A stretch of 64,000 nt of DNA from Bathymodiolus brooksi (GCA_963680875.1 OY804583.1:32229331-32293330), one strand, 5' to 3'. Positions 41,171-52,130 are shown, counted from the stretch's first letter. Notes: generated by a model not told the origin, from the sequence alone. Made by a program: numbers and translations.

Positions 41171-42974
41171 TTTCAAGAATAGCATTTCCCTTTTTTGGAA
41201 ATAGATTACACTACACATAACAGGAACTAAGATAAATAGATAGATTTAATATACAAATGTAAATAAATAAATGTTATACAATATAAATAAAAAAAAATGA
41301 GGAGAGAGAAAAAAAACACACACACCATCAGAACTGATTTCGGATTTAATTTGTTGGCAGTGCGAGTAAATTAAAGAGAGGTGTAAAAGAAGGGACTGGT
41401 TGGTTATTTTAGTCTTCCGTGATCTTGCATTTTTCTTCAGAAATATTTACTGTGTGTTTTTTGTGTGCCGTGAATCGTTACGAGGACATTTTCCGTGAAT
41501 CGTTTTGAATCTAATTTATTTTACATTCTTCATGATATACGCCTCTCGTCTACGTTTTTTATGAACCTTTTTTTTTCAATGCGGTCTTCTGTGTTTGTTC
41601 ATTGTTGTTTTTTTTCTCTCAACGGTGTTGTCAATATTACATGAATTACTGGACACATCCACAGTCCAATTGCCGACAAAATAAACCCGACTAGCGAGGA
41701 TGTATAAATGGTAAAAAATACCTTTTCAATTACATTGGGTTACATTTTTTTTTAATATGAACAGAAGAATTTATTTAACGTGCCTTCAATTGACCAGTAA
41801 AAAATACTTTTGATGAATAGATGAATAGTGATGAGGCCCCCCCTCCTTTTATTAGTTCAAAAGTGGAAGAATGGCTTATGATGATATTAGTGATGGGCAA
41901 TTGTTTACTAGATCTGTTTGCTGTTTTTGATTTAGATTTGGAAACGATTTGAGTTGATAATTCTTGTTATTTTTTTGTGTTGTTTTTTTTGTCTCTCAAC
42001 AGTTGGAGTTAAATATTATTTATTTTATTTGTTTTGACAACAGTATGAAAAAGGTCATTCAGTGTATGTGTGTAGATTTCTGTGAAAATATCCGATCCCA
42101 AGACATGTACGTTAAATTTCCCAAGATCCAATCAACATATTTTGTAAACCATGATATTTACTGTATATACATGTACATTTAGGGAGTATCCTAGTTCCAA
42201 ATATGTCACTTATTTCAGGCCAGCCCACTTCAATAGATTCCATGTCTTCCAGAACACAATTTGGATTTCATTGTTGTAAGACTCTATTACACTACATCAT
42301 TAAGTACAATAATTGAACTCGATCACAATAAAATATTTCTAAAGTTTTGTAAAATTGTATTTTTCTTAAAATAAATATATCTTCCTATTTTTGTATACAT
42401 ACATAAAAATCTGAACTATTCAACACAACATGAATGACAAAATGACACACCCTTTAATTAATCTTGCCCTTGCTTCAATGTCGATAAATCTTTAGGAAAG
42501 AAATGAAGCAACTAGCTTCAATTTATTTGTACAAAATTATAATTTGGATTATTATTTCATGATCTGAAAAAAATAAATAAAAAGGTTTCTCTTAAAAAAA
42601 ATCCTGGTCTAATACATTATGTAGGTAAAACTAAATAGAAAATAAATGTGTGATTAGTCACAATTTGTCTAACAAAAATTTGATTACCATATGACTTGAA
42701 AAAAATCCATGGAGACATAAATTCCCAGCTCCAACACAAAGATAACAAAATGATTGGTCATATATCATTTGCAAGATTGTAACAAATAAATTGAACTGTG
42801 TGAAAAATAACTTGAAATGTGAAAAATAACTTGAAATGTCACTGAACTTAGCAGACTTTTTTTTTCATTTTTGGTCCGGATTGCTTTAAGAGAGGACGTG
42901 CAAAACAAGAACAATATTTGATCTTGTCATGTAACAAAATTGCTCATAAGATGAGTTGATTCCAAAGTGACACT
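41171..42974. other. AT-rich stretch without supported gene
   Basis: Short open frames (for example 41964-42182) have no domain and carry homopolymer-rich codons. No splice-bounded exon stood out. Poly-T and poly-A runs are frequent. Confidence 0.5.
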
Positions 42975-43412
42975 GGTGCATGGTACTTAAGGTCAGAAGT
43001 AGGTTAAAATGTGACTATTGCTCTGTTGAGCTCAGCAAAAACAGAAACTGGTGCATGGTACGTAAGGTCAGAAGTAGGTTAAAATGTGACAATTGCTCCG
43101 TTGAGCTAAGCAAAAACAGAAACTGGTACATGGTACGTAAGGTCAGGAGTAGGTTAAAATGTGACTATTGCTCTGTTGAGCTAAGCAAAAACAGAAACTG
43201 GTGCATGGTACGTACGGTCTGAAGTAGGTTAAAATGTGACAATTGCTCTGTTGAGCTAAGCAAAAACAGAAACTGGTACATGGTACGTAAGGTCAGAAGT
43301 AGGTTAAAATGTGACTATTGCTCTGTTGAGCTAAGCAAAAACAGAAACTGGTGCATGGTACGTAAGGTCAGAAGTAGGTTAAAATGTGACTATTGCTCTG
43401 TTGAGCTAAAAT
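42975..43412 (+). repeat. 75-bp minisatellite, 6 copies
   Basis: The monomer start ggtgcatggtac (or ggtacatggtac) occurs at 42975, 43050, 43125, 43200, 43275 and 43350. Copies are about 95 percent alike by eye. As 75 is a multiple of 3, one frame stays open for three copies (42980-43222) and gives a periodic peptide with the word VRSRLKCD. It closes in the fourth copy, so I do not call it a gene. Confidence 0.93.
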
Positions 43413-43642
43413 AAACAGAAACATTTATCATACTTGTCTTTATTTAAAAAAAAAATGGATAATCATTCTTGTTTACATAGAATACCATTAAATCATATTT
43501 GCACATGCCATAGGTTATTCTACCATCTATATAGTTATCAAAGGACTTCAATATGTATGGTATAAAAAATATACAAACTTGTCAAAATAAACCATTTCAC
43601 AAAATACATAGTCTTTATCTTAAATTGTTTCACCTACATGTA

Positions 43643-43749
43643 CTTGCCCGAAAGCCAAATTTAGAATAATTTTCTATTTATTCAAACAAATTCTTTCATA
43701 ATTTTCACTTGTCCGAATCCAGTTTTACTTGTCCCGGGCTTCGGGCAAG
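43643..43749. mobile_element. Small foldback element, CTTGCCCGAA ends
   Basis: cttgcccgaaagcc at 43643 and gggcttcgggcaag ending at 43749 are near-perfect inverted repeats around an AT-rich ~80-bp centre that also contains cacttgtccgaatcc and acttgtcccggg. This is MITE-like, with no coding capacity. Confidence 0.6.
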
Positions 43750-44636
43750 TGGGTTAGCATGAAGACTGCACACACATTAATATTTCTTAGAATTGATCCT
43801 AAGTAACAAACCTGCAAAGTGATGACCTTAAAATATGCTACACATAAGTCTAAAGGCAGAAATATATTTAAAAGTAGAGTGCTATCAATTTTACACCAAT
43901 TTAACAGGATTATTGGTTTTAGTAATAATTATACCACGATTTTCTAAGTTAAGTTAAACGTTTAAACAATCGAACACAAAGCGTCAGATTGTTCAACTCG
44001 GAACACTGAGGTATAAATGATTTGTAACATGAAGCCATGTGCAATATCACATCCAGGTCATTGATTATTGCACGGCTCTCTGAGAGTAATAAAACAATAG
44101 TCCAGATTTAAAGTGTGCAGTATCTCTTATGTGTGTGTATTATTTCATAATTCTAACTTCTTAGCTGTTGCTTACATTCTGGTATATAAACCCAAAAAGA
44201 CCAAAGGAAAAGAATGGATTCATGTTACAACAAGTATTTAAGGCATCTAAAGTATGCAAGTTTTGTTAAAAGAGATGACTGGGTTTCTCGGAGTAAAAAT
44301 AAACATTTGAATACAATTTAAAGTACCGTATTTAGTTTTGTATAATGATCACCATTTTGGCTAGCCAGAACCAGTTTTAATAAATCAGATTATCAGAAAG
44401 TTTATTGAGTTATTAGTCTTTAATCGTCACTTTCAGCCTGAAATACCACCTGTGACCTATATTAACAGGGATGATTTTTTTCAGTTTCTTAACTGATTTC
44501 AGCTATTTTCCTCTGAAATTTTTATTCTGAAAGTTGCTGGACATGATCTGAACAGGTAAAATATGGAGGGTTTGAAAGGGGGTGTAGATGGTTTCAGCTA
44601 TTTTAATTGATTTTCAGTTATTTCATTTTCTAACCA

Positions 44637-44688
44637 AAGCCTATCACCAATACGGCGTGGGTTCGTGCCCGGCTTTGTAAATTACAAA
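44637..44688 (+). mobile_element. tRNA-derived SINE fragment (head, B box)
   Basis: Matches the head of the SINE at 46833-47104: tatcaccaatacggcgtggg, then a B-box-like gggttcgtgccc and ggctttgtaaatt. The A-box part is missing. It is followed directly by the element at 44689, the same junction as at 60252/60253. Confidence 0.65.
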
Positions 44689-46101
44689 CTAGAGGCTCCC
44701 AGGAGCCTGTAATCACTCACCTGGTTTTCAATCTGACATCTAAAGTTGATAGAAAATGGGGGTGTTACACATAATTTTGAAAGTGGGCCACCCAAAGATT
44801 ATTTCAACTCAAATTTCTGAGCAAAAGATTTTGATGTGATTTTTATCTCATAATATTCCTAAACGGAATAAACTGGCTGAAAAAATCTCACAGAAAAACC
44901 CAGAATATATGTTAAACTACTCCTTGCCATATAGCTGCAGTTAAAATTTGAGTTCATTTTGATTTGTAATAAAGCGGAAATTTACAACTAAATAAATTTC
45001 TATTTTTAGTAACATCAGCCATCTTGAATGGAGGGCGGGGCTGTCGGACACAATATTGAAAGGGGACCACCCAAGGACCATCCCAGCCAAATTTACTTTA
45101 ATTTGGTTCAGCGGTTTCAGAGGAGAAGATTTAAATGTAATCTTTTATCAAAATATGTCTAATTTGTATAATCAGTATAAATCGGTTGAAAGAAAAATTT
45201 CACAGAAAAACCCAGAATATATGTTAATCTAATCATTGTTATGTAGCTGCAGTTAAAATTTGAGTTCAATTTGATTTATAATAAAGCAGCAATGGACAAT
45301 TGAAGAAATTTCTATTTTTAGTAACAGCAGCCATCTTGAATGGAGGGTGGAGCTGTTGGACACAATTTTGAAATGGGACTACCCAAGGACTATCCCTGCC
45401 AGGTTTGGTTTAATTTGGTTCAGCGGTTTCAGAGGAAAAGATTTAAATGTGATCTTTTATCAAATATGCCTAATTTGCATAATGGTATAAATCGGCTGAA
45501 AGAAACATTTCACAGAAAAGCCCGGAATATATATATGTTAAACTACTCATTGTCATGTAGCTGCAGTTAAAATTTGAGGTCATTTTGGTTTATACTAAAG
45601 CAGCAATGGACAATTGAAGACATTTCCATTTTTAGTAACAGCAGCCATCTTGAATGGAGGGCGGGGCTGTCGGACACAATTTTGAAAGGGACCCACCCAA
45701 TGACCATCCCTGCCTAATTTGCATAATCGGTATAAATCGGCTGAAAGAAAAATTGCACAGAAAAACCTGGAATATATGTTAAACTACTCCTTGTCATGTA
45801 GCTGCAGTTAAAATATGAGCTCATTTTGACTTGTACTAAAGCAGCAATGGACAATTAAAATTTCATCCTCCCTTTATTCTATTTTCAGCTTGGCGGCCAT
45901 CTTGGTTGGAAGTCGGGATAACCGGACACAATTTTGGTAGGGAGCCATCCAAGGACCATTCCACCAAAGTTTGGTTCAAATTGGCCCAGTGGCTTCAGAG
46001 GAGTTGATTAAAATGTGAAAAGCTAACGGACGGACGGACGACAGACGACGGACGCTCAGTGGTGACAATAGCTCACATGATCCTTTAGGTCAGGTGAGCT
46101 A
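44689..46101 (+). mobile_element. CAGGTGAGCTA-family element, long copy
   Basis: Starts ctagaggctcccaggagcct (a small hairpin, aggctcc/ggagcct), then cactcacctgg. It ends cacatgatcctttaggtcag then gtgagcta, so its ends are inverted CTCACCTG/CAGGTGAG. Inside, a ~300-bp motif recurs about four times (ccatcttgaatggagggcgg, ggacacaattttgaaa, ggaccatccc, ggtttcagaggagaagattt, tgtagctgcagttaaaattt). Before the end is a short purine-rich run of GGAC/GACG words (about 46025-46055). Short open frames, such as 45340-45570, come from these internal repeats. Non-coding mobile or repeat DNA is the best reading. The class is not certain. Confidence 0.65.
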
Positions 46102-46264
46102 ATAATCATGGGAGTTGTCCACAGGACAAAATTTTAGCCAGTGAATAGCTATCCAACCATTGTCTTTGCTTTTGATCAGCCAATTTTAACCACTGTCTAG
46201 CCGTCGACTGGATAAGTAGTTGTCCGGTGGACAACCTTATCCAGTATTTTGAACAACCGGGCCC

Positions 46265-46832
46265 AGTTTGACAAATTGGAAAAGAAATTGATCCATTGTT
46301 TGAATACAATTGCCTTTGTTTGCACGTGAATCCAATTGTTGGACATTTAAACTCTTTGATGTATATCTGGAAGAGAAGTCAATCACTTATTGATTAAAAC
46401 TCCCATAAAAATTCAACTCATCTGGTAAAGGATTTTGATCTTCTTTGATGTTAAAAAAAAAGTTTACTTCCGATACATAAAAATAATGTAAATAAAAAAT
46501 TATACCCTCCCATCCCCCCAAATAAAAGAATAAAAAAACACAAAAGAAAACAAAATCATAGAGATTTTACTTTCAAAGAACAAATTTCAACATTTGTTTT
46601 ATGGAAACAGTAATAGTTCAAACAGTAAACCAGATAATGTATTATGTATTTTATTTGTTACTTGCCATAAATCCACAATAGTGATGCAGGATTTTTATTT
46701 TTAATTTCAAATACAGGATTAACCCCTCATAGAAATAGATTATCATGGGGGGAAATTAGACATCCTTTATCACAAACATTAAGTACCCATTCAATATTAA
46801 GAGGTGGCTGACTTTTTTCTTATATTTTCTTG
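46265..46832. other. AT-rich stretch without supported gene
   Basis: No exon or repeat of note apart from A-rich runs around 46450-46560. Confidence 0.5.
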
Positions 46833-47104
46833 CTGATTGATTTAGATTTTTGGTGTTTTAACATCACTTTCAGCAATATTTCAGCTATATCATGGCGACC
46901 AGTTTTAGTGGTGGAAGAAGCCGGAGTACCCGGAGAGAACCACCAACCATGGGAAAGCAACTGGTAAACTTTCTCACTTGCAGTTGCAAGTCGAGTGCAC
47001 CCTTTTTTGTAATTTACAAAGCCGGGTGCGAACCCATGCCGTATCGGCTTGTATGAGTTGCTAAGTAATCCAAATACCTAACTCATTGAGCCACATGGGC
47101 CCTC
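46833..47104 (-). mobile_element. tRNA-derived SINE, near full length
   Basis: Read on the minus strand: a tRNA-like head with an A-box-like tggctcaatgagttagg (47092-47076), a B-box-like gggttcgcacccggc (47035-47021) and ggctttgtaaatt. Then an A-rich linker and a body with gggtgcactcgacttgcaac, ggttctctccgggtactccg and gccatgatatagctgaaata. The end is aaacaccaaaaatc, then a short AATC-like tail. The same body and tail occur at 61235-61417 and, degenerate, at 53628-53850. This is a typical Pol III SINE layout. A target-site duplication is not convincing here. Confidence 0.75.
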
Positions 47105-47670
47105 TACATTTTCATCTAAACAATTCCTATTTCCCTATAAAATGTTTGACTGGTATCAATATTTGTGATGTTTTTTATATTTGTACCTACTATATTTCTT
47201 TGTGCACTTGTAAGTTGATCTCTTAATTCATTATGGGTGGAATCTACCCAAATATCCTAAAATTATCAAAAATGCTAGTAATTTTCACTATTTTTTTAAG
47301 TTTTTTTTTCCCCAATTGTTTTCATTATTGATATACTCTGCATCCCAGTCTTCTATGATTTAATTGCCACTGATAAGTAGTTATAAAGATAACAATTAAG
47401 AATCTCAGTTCTCACATTGGCTGTAATAAAACTCATATAATGTCTTACTATCTATGAATCTAGAAATTTTAACAACTGTCATTCCTGCTAATTAATGTAT
47501 TTTGGATTTCAAACCCTCTACCCTTTTTCCCCTTTACACTTTTAAACCTGGAAATATTCCTCCAAAAAATGAAAGAATAACAAAGCTGCATGATAAAAGT
47601 GACTGTGACAACCCAAAATAAACAAGACTTACCAAGAAAAAACATAGTTTAGGTTGTAGACAATACATAC
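47105..47670. other. AT-rich stretch, probably intron of gene 1
   Basis: No exon or clear repeat seen. It lies between the SINE and the candidate exon. Confidence 0.45.
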
Positions 47671-47753
47671 CTTCATTCTGAAGAGAAATCCCATAGAGTT
47701 CTCTGTTATGTTCTAGGACAACTGTTGAGTATGTTGCATCACAATCCAAGAAT
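47671..47753 (-). CDS. Candidate internal exon of minus-strand gene 1 (unrecognised)
   Basis: On the minus strand, ccttttactttgtacag precedes the exon and AATGAAG|GTATGT follows it, which are close to consensus acceptor and donor. The 83-nt exon has one leading base, 27 codons and one trailing base. The peptide begins FLDCDATYST, continues VVLEHNRE and ends LYGISLQNE. Its amino-acid make-up is balanced, unlike the shadow frames nearby, which supports real coding. I cannot name the family. The upstream phase does not fit the start exon at 49.8 kb directly, so at least one further exon would be needed between them. Confidence 0.6.
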
Positions 47754-48577
47754 CTGTACAAAGTAAAAGGTTAAGATATCATAAACATACATAGAGATCA
47801 AATATGAATTAAATAAACAATTATTCTATACTGCAATTGAAAACTGAGTTGTTTTCCCCTCTCAAATTTAATTCATAATAAAGTGATTTCTTGTGTAAAA
47901 TACATGTACCATTTTTTTCTATTCAATAGTTTGCCATTTTAAGTAGAGATAAAAACAAATTAAATTACATGGTCGAAATATTCAATTCAAAGTTTAAAAT
48001 ACTGTAATATAATAAAAACAGATAACAATCCATCTTTAAGACTCCAAATTCATGAGTAAAAAATCTGCACTAGTCAATGGGAGGTAACTCTATATTTTTT
48101 TTTGTCAAATAAATCGCCATTTCAAGGGTAATTTAGTGACTATTTTTTTCAATTTCAGAACCGATTAAAATTCACATTGGACAGTTTGCATAAAGAGAGG
48201 AGATAGATGTGGAATTACATATTCTATGAGCACAGGCAAGCCAATCCTCAGTATCAGGGTATATTATTGTGGGATTTAGACAATAAAGAAAAACGTGGTT
48301 GGGGGAGTAGACAAAAAGTAAAATGCAACAAATATAGGTACATATCTCAGCTGTATACTCTATAAAATATAAAATGAGCTAGAGGAAGGAAGACCAGGAT
48401 ATGAACCCTAAAAAATATATACCATTGCTCATGTTGGCCCGAGTTATTCACTAATAGAATACACAGGTTTCAGGAAAATACTTCTCGACTGCCATATTCC
48501 TGCTCTTAGTGTATCGAGTCTACAAAAATAAAGAGCAAATAATGTGTGAAATACAAAACATTTTATGAAACGAATAT
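47754..48577. other. AT-rich stretch, probably intron
   Basis: No supported minus-strand exon found, although one is expected between 47.75 and 49.76 kb if the start and internal exons belong together. A plus-strand acceptor-like tttttttcaatttcag at about 48146-48161 opens 15 codons to a stop, but nothing else supports it. Confidence 0.4.
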
Positions 48578-49223
48578 GTTTCCCCTCCTTATATAGTTTT
48601 TTTTTGGTCAACATTGTTTCCCCTCCTTATATATATATTTTGGTCAACATTGTCTCCCCTCCTTCTTAGTTTTTTTTGGTCAACATTGTCTCCTTTCCTT
48701 ATATAGTTTTTTTTGGGACAAAATTGTATCCCCCCCCCCCCCCCCTTAATTTTTTTTTGGTCAACATTGTCTTCCCTCCTTATATAGTTTTTTTTTGGTC
48801 AACATTGTCTCCCCTCCTTATATATATATATTTTGGTCAACATTGTCTCCCCTCCTTATATATATATTTTGGTCAACATTGTCTCCCCTCCTTATATAGT
48901 TTTTTGTTGTTGTTCAACATTGTCTCCCCTCCTTATATATATATTTTGGTCAACATTGTCTCCCCTCCTTATATAGTTTTTTGTTGTTGTTCAACATTGT
49001 CTCCCCTCCTTATATAGTTTTTTGTTGTTGTTCAACATTGTCTCCCCTCCTTATATAGTTTTTTGTTGTTGTTCAACATTGTCTCCCCTCCTTATATAGT
49101 TTTTTGTTGTTGTTCAACATTGTCTCCCCTCCTTATATAGTTTTTTGTTGTTGTTCAACATTGTCTCCCCTCCTTATACAGTTTTTTTGTTAACATTGTC
49201 TCCCCTCCTTATATAGTCTTTTT
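48578..49223 (+). repeat. ~40-bp minisatellite, about 17 copies, with a C16 tract
   Basis: The unit is tcaacattgtctcccctcct followed by tatatagttttttgttgttg or a shorter TA-rich variant, so the period varies from about 27 to 43 bp. One monomer near 48730 has its CCCC expanded to a run of 16 C. The open frame at 48676-49017 is a low-complexity product of the repeat. Confidence 0.92.
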
Positions 49224-49758
49224 AAATACATAAAATAAACAAATAGAACATTTAACAACTTACAGGATTACTAAATTTTGTCAACATGAATGAATTATAA
49301 ATATAATATTGATTTCTAGTTTTAATTTCTGTGATTAAAGTGAGAAACAGAATGAATTGTTTTTTCAGTAAATATATAGATATAGCCTGGAAGATCATTC
49401 TGTGACTGAGAAATGTAGAGAAGAGCAATGCTTTACTTGTGTCCCAAGTGTAGTGTTTGATAGTCTCTTATGATCACTTACATCCATTTCCTTTCTTACT
49501 AGTAATTTTTTTATTCAAATAATTCTTATGAAAATTAAAGTTATCATTCTTTGTAAAAAAAATATCTCGGGGGGGGGAACTGCATCAGATATTGATATGA
49601 ATGTAAATGAATTTTTAGTTCATGCTTATCCTATACAAAATGAAGAATTTTTATTGAGGTTCTCACATTTAACAAATTTTTGGATCGTTATGTAGTTTCA
49701 GTTAGGCAGAGTAGACTTGTAAATATAAAAAGTATCCCAAAAGAGAAATTTTACTTAC
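49224..49758. other. AT-rich intron-like stretch
   Basis: No gene supported. It contains a G9 run near 49569. Confidence 0.45.
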
Positions 49759-49798
49759 CACTCTCTTCTCGATGCAATTTCTTCTTAATCTTTGACAT
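49759..49798 (-). CDS. Candidate start exon of minus-strand gene 1 (unrecognised)
   Basis: On the minus strand, an ATG in good context (ggggaagATGtc) opens MSKIKKKLHREES. One further base, G, precedes a consensus donor (GAGTG|GTAAGT). The lysine-rich start and perfect donor are typical of a real first coding exon. The sequence upstream (49800-49920) is the most GC-rich local stretch and lacks the repeats found around it, as expected for a 5' UTR or promoter. No family recognised. Confidence 0.55.
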
Positions 49799-50180
49799 CT
49801 TCCCCACCCTGTCCCTCCCCCCGAGTGACCCAAGTGTAGCTCCTGACACTTCGGTCATTATCTCCCTTGTCGAACTACGCCAGCGTTGTAGTTCAACTTA
49901 GGAGATTACGACACCCCAAAAATAGGACCCCAGTGTAGCTGCTGACACCTGTTCCTCCCCACCGCCCCCTAGTCAAGGTACACAGAGCATAGTACCCAAG
50001 AGACGTGGCCCCCAAATGAAACTCCTGTCATTTGGATATTGCCTAAATGCACTCGGACCTGGACATCTAAGCATAGGGGGACGTTCATAGATGTGAACCC
50101 CAAACACACCAGGCTTAACTTTGTATGCTTTAGTTTGTCCAAGGTCCAAGAACAAATAGTTCCACCTACCTCTTACCAAG
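49799..50180 (-). promoter_or_regulatory. Probable promoter and 5' UTR region of gene 1
   Basis: Relatively GC-rich and non-repetitive compared with its surroundings, located just upstream of the candidate start codon. An imperfect repeat, cccaagtgtagctcctgacac and ccccagtgtagctgctgacac, lies on the plus strand at about 49829 and 49929. On the minus strand the run gacaagggagataatgaccg is near the start. No TATA box is assigned. The call rests on position and composition. Confidence 0.35.
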
Positions 50181-50885
50181 ATCAAATTGTCCTCTGAATA
50201 GAGGTGGGTGCATCAAACAAGACAGGTTCCAACTGTTCCTTGGTTACAGGTAGTTGTCCTTGGAAAAGGTCATTGCATTTGAACATGTCCTCTGAACAGA
50301 GGTGGTTGCATCAGAACAAGTCAAATTGTTCCCTTGATCGAGGCAATTGTCGGGTCTGGTTATGTACAGTAGAGAATTGCAGGAATATTTTAATATGTAG
50401 TTGAAAGTTTCTTGTTTGCAAATCAATGTGAATCTGTCCAATTTTTTTAAAGTTTATATTGGTTTTTCTGCCAGATATCTAGTTATAAATAGACGAGTGT
50501 CATTAAATACCAATCCTTCCTAATTGTACCCATCACAAGCCAGGAGATACAATTTCCTTCAGCCTTTCATGTGTTTTTTGCACTTAGTGTTTGAGATTTG
50601 CAAGTAGTTGTGTGTTGTTATAGCTATTTGTAAACAACCATTAGCATTTGATGTGGTTTTTATGTTGTCATGGTTACTAATATTGATAACCATTAGCATT
50701 TTATTTTCAATGTATCCTGAACTTAAAATAAAAACTGCAAAAAGAAATCTTCAACTTATGCATTTTATTTTTATTCACCTTCATATTATTCAATACATTA
50801 TCTACAGATTATTATTGCCATATTTCAGATTTTCAAACCCCGATATTAAAACTGAACAAGATATGATTATAATCTAACGATTATG
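50181..50885. other. Intergenic stretch with short degenerate repeats
   Basis: 50190-50350 holds related words (cctctgaatagaggtgggtg / cctctgaacagaggtggttg, caaacaagacaggttcc / agaacaagtcaaattgttcc), so it is a degenerate two- to three-copy repeat. The rest is AT-rich. The open frame 50608-50877 has no domain. Confidence 0.5.
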
Positions 50886-51854
50886 AAGTCTCCCAAACCG
50901 GCCACTGACAACCGGATTAAAAAATATATTAAAAGCTACCTTTGAAATCGAACAATGTTGAATTTTTGCGGTATTGTGGTGGCCATTTTGAAAATGGCGA
51001 CCGGTAGAAATTTTTCGATGTCGGGAATCAATTCAGGACGTTGAAATCAAGCATTGTGGCGGCCATTTTCAAAATGGTGCCCGGTAGAAATTTTTCTATA
51101 TCAGGAATCAATTCGGGACATCATAATCTACCCACATATGAAATGTCGTTGAAATCGGACAATGATGAATTTGTGCGGAATTGTGGTGGCCATTTTGAAA
51201 ATGGCGACCGGTATAAATTTTTCGATGTCGGGAATCAATTCGGGACATCATTATCTACCCACATATCAAATTTTGATATCGGACAATGTTGAATTTTTGC
51301 GGTATTGTGGCGACCATTTTGAAAATGGCGACAGGTAGAAATTTTTCAATGTCGGGACATCATTATCTACCCACATATAAAATTTTGATGTTATCGGACA
51401 ATGTTGAATTTTTACCACCCATTTTTTATGCCATGTTTTGGCAGCCATTTTGAAAATGGCAGACATCTCGAAAATTTTGAAAGCCAGAATTGATCCTCTA
51501 ATGGTGACCTATTACTATGTCAAATCTTATTTCTCCATCATTATCCATTTAGAAGTTATCAACATTAACGTACGAAATTTCTACTTTCCCCATAGGATTC
51601 AATAGTAACCCCCACCCCCTTTGAACCCCTCAAAATATGACTTTGACCCCCTTTACCACAAAGCTGAAAACTTTAGGACCAACTAGAAACATATATCTAT
51701 AACTCCACCAAGTTTTATGAAATTCTGTCCAGGAGTTCCTGAGATCTGCCGTGGACAAGTTCATGTGCCACAGAAAGAAAGGAAGAGGAGAAGAATAATA
51801 ATAATAAGAAACGGAGCAAAAACAATAAGTCTCCAAACGTTGTTTGGGAGACTT
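50886..51854. mobile_element. Non-autonomous TIR element, AAGTCTCCCAAAC ends (969 bp)
   Basis: aagtctcccaaac at 50886-50898 is the exact inverse of gtttgggagactt at 51842-51854. The right end also folds on itself (agtctccaaacgttgtttgggagact, 51831-51853). The left half consists of about five repeats of 100-150 bp. Each carries a near-perfect palindrome gccattttgaaaatggc followed by gaccggtagaaatttttc and gtcgggaatcaattc. The right half has an (AAT)n run near 51796. There is no transposase. A hairpin at one end with short terminal repeats could suggest a Helitron-like/Helentron element instead of a cut-and-paste MITE. I cannot decide between them. Confidence 0.65.
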
Positions 51855-52041
51855 AATAATACATAAATAAAACTTGTATCTGTCTGCATCAATGGATTTA
51901 AACAACATTCAATAAATCATTCATAAGTCAAAATACAAATATGATTAAAGTTTTCCATCAAATAAAATTCCTTTAGATTACAGGGATTTCTTCTATTTTT
52001 CTTGGCATTCTTCCAAGCAACAAATGGTTATCTTCCAGACT
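51855..52041. other. AT-rich stretch downstream of candidate end exon
   Basis: No gene. If the exon at 52042-52130 is real, this is its 3' UTR and flank. No clear poly-A signal was found on the minus strand. Confidence 0.4.
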
Positions 52042-52115
52042 TTAGGAAATAAATGATGTTGGCAATCTTCCAGACTTTAGGCAGTAAATGATATTGGCAA
52101 TCTTCCAGACTTTAA
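52031..52115 (+). repeat. 35-bp tandem repeat, ~2.4 copies
   Basis: tcttccagactttagg begins at 52031, 52066 and (as tcttccagacttta) 52101, with aataaatgatgttggcaa between copies. It overlaps the candidate end exon of gene 2, which weakens that call. Confidence 0.85.
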
Positions 52116-52130
52116 AGACATCAGTATTTT
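52042..52130 (-). CDS. Candidate end exon of minus-strand gene 2 (unrecognised)
   Basis: On the minus strand an acceptor (gttttgtttttatag) is followed by two bases and 28 codons plus TAA. The peptide begins NTDVFKVWKI and ends LPTSFIS. The phase fits the exon at 55819-55893, whose single trailing G would combine to give GAA. The VWKI word recalls WD-repeat blades, but this is too little to assign a family. Most of the exon lies within a 35-bp tandem repeat, so the frame may be chance. Confidence 0.3.

Larger units (their letters stand above)
40941..46264. mobile_element. Possible 5.3-kb element bounded by perfect 18-bp inverted repeats
   Basis: gggcccggttgttcaaaa at 40941-40958 is the exact inverse of ttttgaacaaccgggccc at 46247-46264. 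Similarity continues inward: ggataaagtt on the left against the inverse of aaccttatcc on the right, with repeated tggataa and ttgtcca words at both ends. No target-site duplication is clear and no transposase frame is visible. The span could be one large non-autonomous element carrying other repeats, or two separate short elements of one family in opposite orientation. The latter is favoured by the small foldback (ggacaacttctgttgttcaaaagttgtcc) contained within the left end. Confidence 0.5.

Noticed and set aside
48146..48210. Plus-strand exon after tttttttcaatttcag
   Set aside because: Only 15 codons to a stop, no partner exon on the plus strand.
48676..49017. 113-codon open frame
   Set aside because: Low-complexity product of the ~40-bp minisatellite and the C16 run.
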